This document shows positions 51,001 to 63,994 of a stretch of 64,000 nucleotides of DNA, one piece after another; the stretch's first letter is position 1; each line of letters begins with the position of its first letter. The notes beneath the pieces were generated by a model. That model made no database searches. It saw only the letters and a list, made by a program, of their open reading frames with translations, and was not told where the DNA came from. The DNA comes from Ooceraea biroi (Eukaryota; Arthropoda; Insecta; Hymenoptera; Formicidae). Made by a program: the position numbers and the translations under genes. The stretch spans positions 15,464,464-15,528,463 of the forward strand of contig NC_039511.1 in assembly GCF_003672135.1 (NCBI RefSeq), read 5' to 3'.

Positions 51001-54000
51001 CAATTATGAATTCCTTTCATGCTCACCGTGCGCGTAATTCATCAAAATTCATGATACATGAGGTATTTATCGCCATTGTTTATCGTGAAATCTGCAAGGT
51101 AATGATAGGCCTATATTAAAGATAGTACGTGCGGGGGAGAGAGCGTTGAAGGCAGGAGGCTGCAGTTAACAGTCCCGTTAAACATTAACTGCCGTTCTGC
51201 AGTTTTCCCCCATAACTCCAGGTTAACTTTGATTGCAGCTAACGGCCCCCAGGGATAGTACGTTTAAGAGGAAGCCGGGGGTAGGACGGGGTGCCGCGCG
51301 GTATGGTAGAATGGGTTGATGAAGGAGAGCGCGCAAGAGGGTAGAGGAGGCCGGCGGCGGGTACGGGGGTGAGGGGAAGCCGTGAGAGAGGTGCGGTGGG
51401 GTAGTTAGGGGGGAAGGTTGGACTACAGGAGGCATCTTATAACTTCTTATAATTACTCAAGACTCGAGGGTTTAACTGCTGTTTAATTCCATTCGGCAAT
51501 TAACTCGCGCTTTATCGGCGCTCGAAACACCTCGAGCCATCGTCTCGGACGGTCGTCAGCCGTGCCGTTTTATCGTCGGCGCGGCCAAGTGTCCGCATTG
51601 TTCCGCATGCGGAATGGAATCGATAACGGCGGAAACACGATTCCGCGATTGCGATCTCGCGGATAAACGAATTGTCAGCGTCGAGTGATTCTACCTCGAA
51701 TAAAGAGAGAAAGAGAGAGCAAGAGAGGGAAGAAAAGTCCGACAAAACGTACAATTGTCCCGAAAGGGTGAAGTAACCCTCGAACAGATTAAAGCGGCAA
51801 CTTTGTACGATGGAAATTTTATTTAGTACCACTGATTTCCAACATTAGTATTACATGTTTCACCGATATCCGGCAATCAACGTTCGTTCGAGAACAGCGT
51901 TTCGGTTAGAAAAATCGAGGAGGACATATCCCTGCGAGGATGCATTTCGAAGGAGGGCACCCGTAGCATCGCCGCTGAAATTGCAATTGTCGCGGTGGCT
52001 TGTAAATTAAAAGGCAGACAACGAACGTTTGCAGCTGACAAGTAATGAGGCGTATAATGATTTTATCGGACAATTGCCGGTGTTTCATGTTGCAATGCCG
52101 ATTGGACGAGAATAATGGTTCGTCCGCATGAGGCATTCGATCGTTGATTGCCCATTCGGCCGTCTGGCCCGGACGCTCGCTGCGTTTGACCGCCCCGACA
52201 TCGTTTTTCCCCAACCCCCTCCGAAAAGGGAATATAACTATGAGCTCCCGTATCGAAATCCCGCAGCGCGATCTACAATTCGTCGATGCATCGCAACGTT
52301 TCCTAATCCGGTTTTCAATGGTTCATCGGTATCGTCGTTCTCACTAGAAAAATAAAAATCGATTTCGAATTCGTCAAACGCATTTCCATATCACTGATCC
52401 CAATTTCTCTTTCCTGAAACCTCATCGTTGCTTGCTGAAATCGCTGTTCGTCCGAAAACCGGTATGATTGACTCGCAGAAAAGTTTTCCTTCAATCGCAC
52501 CGACAGTTGTTGGATTAACGTTAACTGCAAATTTAAATGGGCACGACGAGCACGATAAACGCTGAACTGATTAATCCTCTCGCAATCAGTCGCTTTTCTT
52601 GCGTCGAGTCTGCGTGAAATTTTACGCGCGCCCGTCGCGGATTTGCATGCTCGTCGAAAATAATCCACTCGAATTAATCTAATTAGTCGGAAATCGCGAT
52701 GGTCGTAGACGCGGAAGTGAGGACGGCGGAAATACAGTTGCCGGAGGAACGAGCGAGGCTACTCTGCATAGATAGAGCGCCGTGGCGTTGCCGGCATGTT
52801 GGATTTACTCCCGGTGAAATTTGTTTATGCAAATAATTCGCTACAGTTACGCGGGAACCGTCGGGAGGCCGACGTTGCCGTTCTCCTTTTCCTTCCGACG
52901 TGCCGTTCATCTGTATTTCAAGTAGTACAGTCGCACTGTAATCGGGCCTTCTTCCTGCGTTTCTCTCACGTTGCCGTGCTGAAGTGCCGGTTGCTCGAAA
53001 TTGACAGCGTTGCGCCGAAATAATGATCGGGGAAACAGACAAGCGCGCATATCGTGCAATTATATTTGAAAATGCAACTTCTTATCCTTGGAGTACTGTA
53101 GAGTAATTAGTGTCGAAAATTTAGCGGCTTGGAGGTTGTGGAAGGATCAAATGTTCTGCATGTGCGTACAACTGCTTCATTCTATTTTCCGGTCATTAAA
53201 TCACGATGAAATAACGCAGCAATTTAGCGTTGTCATAATAATAGGATATTTTGACGTGACAGATGTCCATAAAATACCCAATTTACTCAGCGATTGTTGT
53301 TTAAAGTTATTTGACGTCATTCAATTATGACTTGTTGATTGTTATGATTTGTTTGACAGAAATGCTGAATTTATTTGCGTCCTTTCTGGCGGTTGCTCTC
53401 GTGCGGTCTTCCGCGGAGGTAAAATATTATGTTTCCGGCACTTGTCGCTCTCTCGTCTTGTGAGATCGATTTTAAATTCGTCGAGTAGGGACGTGAGAGT
53501 GTTTTACGCACCCTTCGCGGTCCACTCAGATTTGAATGACTGAGATGTTTCGCAATACCCGCGAGGAAATATCTCGGAACGGAAAACGACGTCTAGATTA
53601 CGAGTTTATCTAAATGGCCCTAGGACGCGGGAGCCGCGTTAGAGCGGAGCCCAGATTATAGGGCGAGCTACCCTAGCCGAATCATGGGCGCAGACTAGGG
53701 ATGTTTATGATTCCGTGACAGGGAAAATTGTGTTCCCGGCATAAACCTTCGAGCGGGACAATTCCTGAAGATTTCTTGTGTCTTTTCCATTCGTCGCGAA
53801 TAGAAATAACGATTTGCATTGAGAGTAACATAAAAATTCGTAAACAGAGATGATAGAAATGAGTAAAAAAAGGTATAAGATGAGTTTTAAAAGAATGAAA
53901 AAATAAAATATTTGACAAATTAATTTTGTCACGGCAAAAGCATATTATCTTCTATGTTTGTAAAACGCGATCAAAATTTGTTTTAATTATTAATGTAATT

Positions 54001-55116
54001 TGCAACGCGCATAAATAAAAAATAAGTATTCTACTAAGTATTCTTAATCTCCCTCTTGAATTTTTTAAGAAGATTTTAACAAAGTTCCGAAGAAGCACGA
54101 CGTCAGAATTTTTCTGGTAAGAACAGCCAGCGATAAAATCCATCAGGAAGACCTATAAAAAATACACAATTTCCTTGACATCTTGTATTTCCGGACGAGA
54201 GTGCACGCAAGTTTGCGTTTGCGGGAGACGAGATCACCCACGGCGAGCAAGTGTTTTCATTTGGAATGTAGCGACGTTCGTTGATCGAAATCGAAGCCAC
54301 CGCCGGAAGATGAGGTTAAAATCCAATAGTCCGGCACGGCCCTCGGGGGCGACGAAGACGACGGAGGAAGGGAAGATGCTGGAGCTCGAACGTGAGACGG
54401 CACCCTTCGAATTACGGGCGGATGACGAAATTTTGATTTTCTTGGCCGACGGCTCCGCTCCCCCGCGCAGCGTTCGTTTATTTGATTTTAAACCACGACG
54501 CGACGAGACCCTTGCGACCCTTCGTCGACTATCTCGTCGTAGCTCCTTCCTCCAATCTTGCGCGAGGAAACGCTTCTCTCCGCGAAATCTCTTACTTCTT
54601 TTGTCGCCCTCACGGTCTTCCATCGCCATTACTTTCCGGTCTTTTGCCGCGACTGTAACCCCGAAGAATTTTATCGTTCCGAAAGATTTAAAGATCATGA
54701 TAATAACGATCCTACCGGATACTGCGGCGTAACGGATATCTGTGCAACAAATTTATAGATGAACGTGAATAAAAAGAATATGTAATTAGCTATATTAATA
54801 TAGAATATATAATATGAATTACAGTGACATTGTGCTATCACTTATTTCAATCCCTCAAAATCAATTCTTTTTTAAACAAAATTTAATTGAAATTTGGTAA
54901 AGAGTGAAACAGAAAGTTTTGTTATCTATTTGCAGCTATAATTCATTTGCGAGAAAACTTTTATTTCCAATACATCCTAATCATAAAAACATTGATGTTT
55001 CACTAATTTGTATGATAAACTTTTAGATGGAATTAAAGAATTTTGACAAAGTACGATATGGCTTTTTCGATAAAGCTAATATACCATGTGATAGCAATAG
55101 TGTTATTAATAACGAT

Positions 55117-55136
55117 TCGCGTCGCTTGCGACGCGA
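55117..55136. repeat. Perfect 9-bp inverted repeat
   Basis: TCGCGTCGC, a TT spacer, then its exact complement GCGACGCGA. This is a GC-rich hairpin set in a strongly AT-rich island. Confidence 0.8.
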
Positions 55137-58100
55137 GATAAACGTCATTTAATCTGGCTGACGTGTGTTAGGATATATGGGCGGGATGCAGTCTGCAATT
55201 TTGTTCTCTCGGGATCTGGAGGCTTCTGATGGCGAAATCCTTTGAGTACAAGCCCGCAGCTGGATCTTCTTAAGATTAGTTGTTGGGTGGGTTAAGTTTC
55301 AGCTTGCAAACAAAGCGGTCCCCCGTACTTATCGCTGCTTAGAGTGTCTTGCTTGTCGAGCGTAACTAACTACCGGCAGTATTCATACGAGTTATATCTT
55401 GGCAGATGTATATGATAAACGCGCAAATTGCATTAGCGCAGAATATGTTAATTTCCGGTGCAGATCCTATGCATAATTAGACTAGAATTAAATCGGGAAT
55501 TGTCCGAGTATTATTCATATCCTCATTTTATGTTTCTTGAAAAAAATGGAGATATATTATAATTGTTTTGTAAAAGAAGACGACAGAAAGAAAGGAATAC
55601 GCAATTTAATTCTTATGTGCATAGATAGATAAGACTGAATTTTTATATTCTTTAACAAAATCTGCATTAGAGATTTATCAAAAATCAGGAAATTGGCTTG
55701 CTCAGCTTAAATTCGACGCAACAGATATTAACAAGAGTGCCTTTACGGTCACTGCTTACTTTCGCATGTTGCACACATGAAAGTTAAAATAAATAAGCGG
55801 GCAAACAATAAACAGTTAAATTATTTTAACCATTATGTTGCTCAGCGGTGCGATTTTATTTATTTAGAGGAATGCACAGCACAGCTTTTTTCCATGGAAT
55901 TAATACTGCGCCGATTTAGTTCTTCACTTGCTGATTGATTTACGTGTTTTTCAAAATTACCTTTTAAACAAAATACAAAGGTATTGGGTACGAGTTAGAA
56001 CGGATATTGGAGTGAAACGCACACATTCAGTTCAATAAAACTTGTCTCAAGAATAAGCAAGAAATTAGTAATATACAGATACAAAGAAATAAAATAATCG
56101 AATCAGAAAAGGAAATAGAATCTTTCAAGTAGTCAAAAACAAATTTGATCTGAGATTTATATACATGTATATGTTAAAAAATTTATACGTTATTATAATT
56201 ATGAAACAAGCACTAATTCTCTTTTTCTTTCTCTTTAATTTGGATAGTTGGAACTAGACGATTGTTAATTTTTCAGTGCAATTTCGATACGAACTGCCAG
56301 CCTGTTTTTCCCCTATTTATCCACGCTTCATAGTCCCGTGATTTTTCCGCAACGACGCTTTGTCGCGGCACATCCGGCCGCTTCCGGTGCGCCCGGGTCC
56401 GGAAGCAAGATGGCCGACGCCGACGCAGCCACGATGAAATATTAGCGGAAAAGCTGGTGCCGGGGCGAGAGGGACGTGGATACTGGGCCCCCGGGAAATT
56501 TCGGAAAATCTTTCTCCCCCTTGCCTCCCGAATACTCCGGCGGCACCAATATCAGTCGCGGTCCAACGCTTTGCTGATGTACTTCTGTTCCACCGGAAGC
56601 GGGCGCCCTTGGTTGCACTCATAGGCTCTACATTCATCTTGGCACCTCGTGCTTCACCGCGCGGAATGCATACAACGGCGGTAATGGTGAAAACTTTATA
56701 AAGAGCAAGAGAACGGAAGCTGGGGCGAACGCGCGATATTCCTTACGGAGGGTCAAGCCGCCTTAGGGAAGATCCAGGATGTCAGGGTAGAATGAATTGA
56801 ATTCTGGAGAACTTTTTAATTTTTAGCAGTTTACTTTAATTTGCATTGAGCAAATCTAAGTTTCATTTGCGTGACGGAATCGTATTTTATCGTGAATGTA
56901 AAATTATTTCTTGGTCTAATTTCGCACTAAATGCACAATGTAAAAAGATGTGAGAATCCTTATATCATTAATGTTTACACTAAGATTCGTTTAAGCAGAT
57001 GTATAAAAGAGGATAGAGAGAGTATAATAATTGCTGATAACAGCGTTTGTCACCTGACACAGTAAAGTAGTCGCTAAATTTAATGATACCTGTTAAGGAG
57101 TGTTATATCAGAGTTAAAAATATATGGGAATGCGAGAATCATTTGAAATTACGTTGGTAGACCTTGCGAGAGTTTATTCGCAGATGGAACACGGAAGAAA
57201 GATCGTAGCTGCATCGTCCTTGCAAACGCATACATTTTTAAAAGAGATCGTACATTTCGGTTAGACCACGCTGAAGGTACGTTTCACGGGCACGTTGGCG
57301 TGCCCCGTTAATGTTTACCATGCAATAAACGCCACCTCTTGCCCGACCCTTGACGCTTCTAAATAAATATTTCATAGAAGGTAAAACTTATATTTTTGGT
57401 ACAGGTCGGGAGGTACAGTTCACGTGCAACTAAGTGTATGAATAAGGACATGTAAAATGGAAAAGCGAACATAATACGATTGCAATCGGCAGGGTAATTG
57501 CGGCGAACTTTGCACGTCTATAATTAAGCAAACTGCAGAAACCGTTGATTTTATCAGGGAATTGGTACGAGTAACTTGATAAAGTCATAATTTAATTGCA
57601 TCAATACTTGTTGAGTCAATTAAACCGAGTAAAATGAGAATTAAATCGGTCAATTTCGTAATCAGTCACCTTTTTCTGTTTTTAACTCTGCATCGATCGT
57701 GTCTTACAACGTATCGACGAATTTAGCTTTTAATAAAATAAATAATTAAATATAGTTTTTTCAAAAAATGTATACAATAATACATTTCTCGTTCGTGATT
57801 ATGTTGATCAGAACATTAAAATCTTTTGCGAAACCGGAATAAATGATTGCAATTGCAATTGCCTGATAAGATTGGCGAAATCAATTAGCTTCGTCTCGAA
57901 GAAACGATGGTCATAACGCACCGAAGGCCATGATAATGGTGATTCACGGGTCGAGGAATTGCGACCGCGGATCGCGCAGACGTGGCGGATAAGCTCCCTG
58001 GAAAATCCGACGTTTATTTAGCTTCGACCTTCTCGCCGATAAATAATTCGGAGCTCTGCGAATGTTCCTTCTCTCTCGTCCACCCTTTCTCTCTCTCTTT

Positions 58101-58264
58101 CTCCTCTATTACGCCCGCCACCCAACGGATGAATCGAGCGGACTCACGCGAGCGCGCTTCTTCCCTTATCAAACGGGTGTCCATTATTCACGCGTTTGCG
58201 AAACTCGGCCTGGTTTTACAATAGCCCATCTGGCCCGCGGTCGGTCGGCTCGTGCACGTTCGTC

Positions 58265-58281
58265 CGATCGATCGATCGATC
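58265..58281. repeat. (CGAT)4 tetranucleotide repeat
   Basis: Four CGAT units plus one base. Self-complementary but short. Confidence 0.85.
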
Positions 58282-58846
58282 CCCATGAGCGGCTACCACC
58301 ATTGTTTTTCGCGGAATGACCATACGCCGCAGCACGTGTGCGCTCGATCATTGCACCCGTACAATTCCCTCTTCATTTTTCATGCTTCGCTTTTCTTATC
58401 TGCGCTCTCGTTGCCGGAGAGTGAATAGGATCAAATAGAATAGAATTTACTTCATGGATCAAAACGGAAATCTATACAAAATTGCTGTATATAGTGCAGA
58501 TTAAATTTCACATGTAACGAAAGCCATTGAAATGAACAATAATATGAGAATAATTAACCAATAAAAAAAACATGAAATGTTATGTAAGAGAATAATAGAA
58601 ATTCCATAAATATGTGAGAAAAAAAAGCGATAAGAGTGATTAGAATTAATGTGAAATTACTGAAAGAAATAATATTATAAATTTCATTTGTCGTTCAATT
58701 TAGTCATTACTTATACTGTACATCAATTTGAAAATTGAAACTCTTTATATTTAAATAATAAATAATAAAAAACAGAGAAATAGCATAATTTGTGTGATAA
58801 GAAGCAAACTTAAAACTAGAAATCCTAATGCAATAAATAAATAGCG

Positions 58847-58873
58847 ACAAAGAAAGAGAGAGAGAGAAAGACC
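58847..58873. repeat. Short GA repeat
   Basis: GAAAGAGAGAGAGAGAAAGA-type tract at the edge of an AT-rich island. Confidence 0.7.
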
Positions 58874-59303
58874 GTCTGCCTCAGAGAAAAAAATCGTACA
58901 ATGCGGCAACTTGACGAGCCTTAACGAATACGCGAGACATTTTCTTTCGAGAATCCAGTTCCGGAAACCAAAGTCGGGGTTGCGAACGCGCCCCTTTGAC
59001 GCCGTTCGCGGCGCCTGTAGTCGAGAAAAGTCGGCTCGACGGTCTCGGGGGAGCCTAGTTCGATTTTCATTCCAAGTGAAGAAGACTACACAATTCGCCG
59101 GCGGCCACGTTTTCCAATCTCTTTTCCTCGACTGGCCGTCGTCACTCGTCCGAGGGAACGTCGCCAACTTCGGCATCTCGTGGTAGGGTTGTACCCGCTA
59201 CCCTCGAGGGAGAACGGTCGCAGCGCCAAGGTGGAGTCGCGGAAGCGTATCTCGACGTGCAGGAATCGTTCCCGCTACCCGGACAGGGGATGAAAAGCGG
59301 GCG

Positions 59304-59329
59304 CCGTCGTCGTCGTCGCCGTCGCCGCC
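59304..59329. repeat. (CGT/CGC)n trinucleotide repeat
   Basis: CGTCGTCGTCGTCGCC units. Read on the minus strand they give a poly-Arg artefact. Confidence 0.8.
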
Positions 59330-62300
59330 TCGACTTCGGCCTCCGTCGAACCAGCTGCTGATTCAATATTCGTTTCCGCGCGACATAACTTTCCATTTGC
59401 ATGCGCCCTGCCCAAACTCCCGGACCACCCTCCATGCTTTTCCTAACCCTCTCCTCGTCGTCCCTCCGGCTTTTTGCCTGTAACCGCCTTTTCGACAAGC
59501 GAGCTATCCTATCCCGACCGCGTCTGGGTCGCGGGTCGGTAAATGTCGACATGTGTTGCATAATATCGAGATATTTTGATACTACACGCCGGCGGTTTGG
59601 GCTCCGACGATATTGTGGTATATTAAATCGAGAAAGCTCGCTAAACTCCTTGACTCGCTAGACTCCGAAGAGGAGAAGCGAGTTTACCCCGTACCCGGCT
59701 CGTTCGCGTGTGCACGCCCGTTCGATCACTGTTCGCCTTCGCCGGGAATTGAATTCGATTTTTGTGCGAAAATAAAGACGAATGACGTGCCGGACCCTCT
59801 CAAGCGTGCGCGCCCGCGCGATATTTTTGCTCGATATTCGCATAACTCTTCAGATACAATCGATTAGGTATGCAACATCGTTCAACTTCTGTAGCTGTGA
59901 GAGAAGTTATAAAATTCATAACATAGCACATATACATGTCGGCCCGAACTTTTTCCTCGCTCACTTTATAGTGTTTTTATTTATTTTTGCAATACCATTC
60001 ACACACATTTCACGTAGATCTTCAATATTTTAATTGGTTGGCGAACTCTTGATATTTTATTTGATATTTAGCATTTTAAATGCCAACCTCACATTACATA
60101 CAAGAAACTAAATTGCATAAATTTCCATTAAGATAATGAAAGAAAAATAGATCGTAAAATTAAATATCGTAGTTTTCTAAAAACGCGCAGAGTCGTCTTA
60201 CTGCACGTTTCTTTTCCAAGATGCAGTGCGACTTGATTCGTTTATGGGTTCTCCTCTCTTTGGAACAATCCGCGCGATGCAAAATCAGCGTAATCTCCTT
60301 GAACAAAGACAAGTCGGCGAAAGAAGACTGATGCTATTTGTATATCGAACGAGTTTGCGTTCGGAGTCGATACGTAACTTCGTTCTCGTCGCGGAGCGCG
60401 TACTTCTATTCCTCCATGGGGTGAGTCCCGTCTTCCGCTAGAAAGTTTTCAATAAATCCTGACAGAAGTGTTGACGACATCCTCGATGCTGTACGTAGTT
60501 CTCACAAAGGACATTAGCGAGAGAAATGTACAAGACACTCTTTATCCCGTTCGCTTGAATAATTTCAATTGGGATCTTCGTGCACATCGCCACATTTGTT
60601 TTCTCTCGTTCTGTTTCCTTCTTTTTACGGAATTGCATTATCTTGGCGATGTAAAGACTTAAAGGATCAAGAAATAATTAGTTTTAAGCGGTCTCTCGAA
60701 TCAGGATATGCGGAGATGATGCGATCGCGCCGACGATTACGCTATCGCGAGTTAATTCGAAAAGTTCGACGCGGACGCAGCGCTGTCGCGAGAGTATGAA
60801 GGAGTGATAGCGGTTAGCCAGGAACAAGTCCAATTTGCAATTTTGCAATTCCAATTGCCTTGGCTATGCAGATGCTCGCGAGTTCTCCTCTCCGCGTGTC
60901 CGAGATCTCTCTCGCGACTCGTACCTTCCTATAGACTATGGACCTTTAACGCGAGAAAGACACATCCATGCGCGAACTCCTTCGCGAGTCCCCCTGTCCA
61001 GACTTTAATGCACGTCTGACAAACCAGCGGAAGTGCATTTACGCCTGTCGCCGTGGCAGCAGAATGCGGTCGGCGAAATGCGAAAGCCAACGTCGAGGAT
61101 TCTCGAATGACGCGTTAGCAGAGTGATTTGTACGTTCAACAAAGGCAATTACCGTAAATTCAGAAGGCCATGTACATTGCTGAGCTAACAATTGAGTGTA
61201 CGTCATTATCTTGATGGACAGAAAATGCTAATTACTTCGAGTAATTTTTATATATTATTTTTACATACAGTAATATTTCCTCCCGGCTTATATACAATTC
61301 AACCAGAATCAATATAATGTGCACATCCCAACAGATTAAATCCTCACCAAAATATCATCGTGCTTAAGATACATTTCCTCTTACTTTTCCCCTAAGCATG
61401 CCATTTAACGTGTTAGCGCAAATGTACACTTTTAATGCGATCGCGGGTACCAAGAGCAACCAGGACAATATTTATGGAGTAGCGATGAGAAACTTTTCTG
61501 CAACGTACACGATCATTCTGATCCCCCAACTGCATCGGAGGATCAAAAGCGTCGGACACGAACGACGGTAAAATTGTGAAAGCAGCGCGCAACGTTGGAT
61601 TCAGTTAGGAGGATTATAAATTGCAAGAGAGTGCCTGCGAGCGCCAAAGTCCCTCGTCGGAGGAAAGGGCGGAGGAAAGTTTTCCGCTTGCTGGTAACTC
61701 GAAACTCGCGCGGCCGGAAAACGGAAAAGGGCACCCTCGTACATCAGCCGCTCCCTCCCCTTCACCACTTGCGGCCCGGTCGCTTTTTCCCTGATTAAGG
61801 TGATGCGAAGAGTTCATGGAACGCGAATAGCGGCGCGTTTCGCGGAGTTCGCTCGCAGTTTGTTGCACCGCATCTGAATTTTCGTAAGGGCCTTAAGGGC
61901 GGCGATCGGTTGCCCTGGAAATAGAGAGTTTCGTCGGGGCCTAAGTCTAATTAATTTTTTATTAGCCTCACTGACGGATCCGATCATTGAGTTTTCTTTC
62001 TACGATGAAACAATGTTGAATATTATTAATTTGGCGTATAGTATATTAGCGTTTCTCTAGAAACGTGAGGATAATGCAGCGCATTGCAAAAATAATTTTC
62101 CGTTTCGTGCGAGAAGAACGCAGAAACTGGCACAGTGTTCGGTACGTATCAAGTTAAGCTGAACTCGTTGGTCGTTACGTGGATAAAAGAATGCTAAACG
62201 ATACTTTAATACATTCGTGGACGAATACATTAATAAGATTTACGGCGTTGTCGTTGTACGTCATCTTGCTCGCGGTCTTATAAATAACCTAGACTTCCCA

Positions 62301-63395
62301 TCGCATGCATTATAATATATTATGCGGGAGTGGAGCCCGCGCGCGGTTCTTCTCCCGCCAGTTTTTACGCCATAATCACGCAGTTAAGGAGATAAATATG
62401 ACGTCAGTAGCAGAAGCCAGCAATGTGGTGTGCACATTAGGAAAAAGTATATCTTTCGCGCCCACTAAGCCGCTGTTTGCTCAGCGGTTGTGAGCTTAGC
62501 CGAGGTAGAAAGTACAAATAACAGCCGGAAACGGTAGAAAGACGAAAACGTTAAAAGAATTCCCGAGTAAGAGGTAATTCGCGAAAGCGTATTAAAAGGA
62601 TTAAGTACGCATACGTCAATCACGTTAGTTAAGAAAGATGTCTAGTTGTCACATTGTCGAATCATCAATGTGAAGCGTTTCCATCGTATCATCGCCTGCT
62701 GACGCTTTTCCTCGTGACAAGGAAAATTCGCGGTAATCCAAAAAGGGTCCGAAAGCTAGTCGACGCCAAGTCGCCATTGAAAAATGACTCGATACCCTTA
62801 GATTTTCATAGCGACGGGCCTTGAGCGGGATTCACGCGGAACGGACGGAGCCAAGCGGCGAGGGATAAGAGTCCCGAAGGATTATTGGGAGCTGGCCCAC
62901 CCACATCCGCCCTCCGTGCATTAAAGTCGTTCGCTAATTGGATCGGTTCCCGCTTCCTTCCCTCTCTCATTTTTCTTCCTGCTTCTCTTGCTTCTTCTCC
63001 CTCGCCCGCTCCTCCAACCCGCGTTCGCTCGCTCGTTCTCAAGCCCTTCAGTCCTTTTCTTCCCGGTGAGCGCTTGATGAGGGATCTGTAGGAGCTACCC
63101 CCATGGGGTACGTTTCCGCAACGCAACGGCGGCGAAAAACACGATCCATAATCGTCCGCGACACGAGCGCGCACCAGCCACGATGCAACCCCGGGACTCT
63201 AATCGGGTTTAGTTTATCTCGCGGAGACACGCGCTGTACAAGCATTAGATACCTGCATCCGTTCCCACCGCGCCCAACCCTCGTCTACACCCCGCGTCAC
63301 CACCGCAGACCGCACGCCGCCACCCTGCCGTCCCCGGCCATCTTGGCTCATCATCTTTTGGAGGCAGTTGGATAGGTCGGCGAGCTAGGTGAAGC

Positions 63396-63474
63396 TCCGT
63401 TCTCCCTTTCTCCATCCCTCTTTCCCTCCTTCCTTCTCTATCTATCTCTCTATCTCTCTCGCCCTCTCTCTTCC
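63396..63474. repeat. Pyrimidine tract with TATC/CT units
   Basis: About 80 nt of C and T with short TATC repeats, upstream of the CTAAC and CTGCAG splice-like motifs. Confidence 0.8.
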
Positions 63475-63776
63475 CGGGTAGCTAACTCATAACTACGTCA
63501 CATCCTGCAGGTAATTGAAAACGTTATCTCGCGCCCGGCCGCCCCTCTACCCCCGGCTGTGCCTCGTCCTATCCTACGGTCGTGCATCCCGCCGTGCGCC
63601 GCACGACGGCGGCGGCTTGCGGGGCGCTACTCACCCCCGCGCCCAGAACCGGCTGGTAATTAACACTCCGCTCTCCTCTCCCTCATCTCCTACCCGCTCG
63701 CCAGGGTAACTCCTGGAAAACTAGTAGGAAAACTCGTGATAGCGCTCGCCGTCTGCTCTCCCACGTGTACTCGCTC

Positions 63777-63846
63777 CAATCTTCTCTTCTCCCTCTTTTC
63801 TCTCTTCGTCTCTTTTCCTCTCTCTCTCTCTCTCTTTCTCTCTCTA
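63777..63846. repeat. (CT)n pyrimidine tract
   Basis: About 70 nt of pyrimidines with a pure CT core of roughly 16 nt near 63819-63834. Confidence 0.85.
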
Positions 63847-63922
63847 GCCCGCTCTATCAGCCCGCCGCCTCACTCGGTTAGCCGACACATAATTCGTAAC
63901 CGCGAGTTGTATTCAGCAGAAA

Positions 63923-63994
63923 ATGGACTTAGGGGTCGCGTCATCTCTTCCTCACGTTTTGCTCTCTCACGTGTACGTGTTGATGTTTATGAAG
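63923..63994 (+). CDS. Possible first coding exon at the window edge (unidentified, weak)
   Basis: ATG at 63923 has A at -3 and G at +4. It opens a 24-codon frame (MDLGVASSLPHV, then LLSHVYVLMFMK) that ends in AAG before a donor-like GTATGG at 63995. An in-frame TAA lies at 63890-63892. This ATG is the first after about 740 ATG-free nucleotides. The peptide is mildly hydrophobic and I do not recognise it. If real it would be the start of a nested gene or of a downstream alternative Rbp6 transcript, with the rest outside the window. Chance is a reasonable alternative. Confidence 0.18.

Larger units (their letters stand above)
42083..63183 (+). other. Rbp6: Intron of Rbp6 downstream of the RRM2 exon
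   Basis: I read this stretch for the second half of RRM2 (RNP1 strand) and did not find it. AT-rich islands lie at about 42700-43200, 44830-45080, 46040-46150, 47080-47620, 50740-51120, 53040-53350, 53800-54130, 54740-56290, 56800-57900, 58430-58890, 59870-60190, 61140-61440 and 61950-62110. The island at 54740-56290 contains a more complex, GC-balanced patch at about 55110-55400. CpG-rich blocks fill the rest. No RNA gene or transposon was recognised. Confidence 0.7.
63184..63922 (+). other. Candidate second leader: ATG-free, pyrimidine-rich block
   Basis: No ATG occurs on the + strand across about 740 nt, while CAT occurs about nine times. The block is strongly C/T-rich, with CT tracts at 63396-63474 and 63777-63846, so part of the ATG shortage comes from base composition. 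An acceptor-like element lies inside it: a CTAAC branch-point match at 63482-63486 and CTGCAG ending at 63510, followed by GTAATT. The block could be the 5' leader of another + strand transcript, an exon with an acceptor at 63510, or simply pyrimidine-rich intron. Confidence 0.25.

Noticed and set aside
54175..54732. 185-codon + frame with a plausible acidic/basic middle part
   Set aside because: I recognise no domain. The stretch is CpG-rich and stop-poor, and the opposite strand is open over much of the same stretch, which points to composition.
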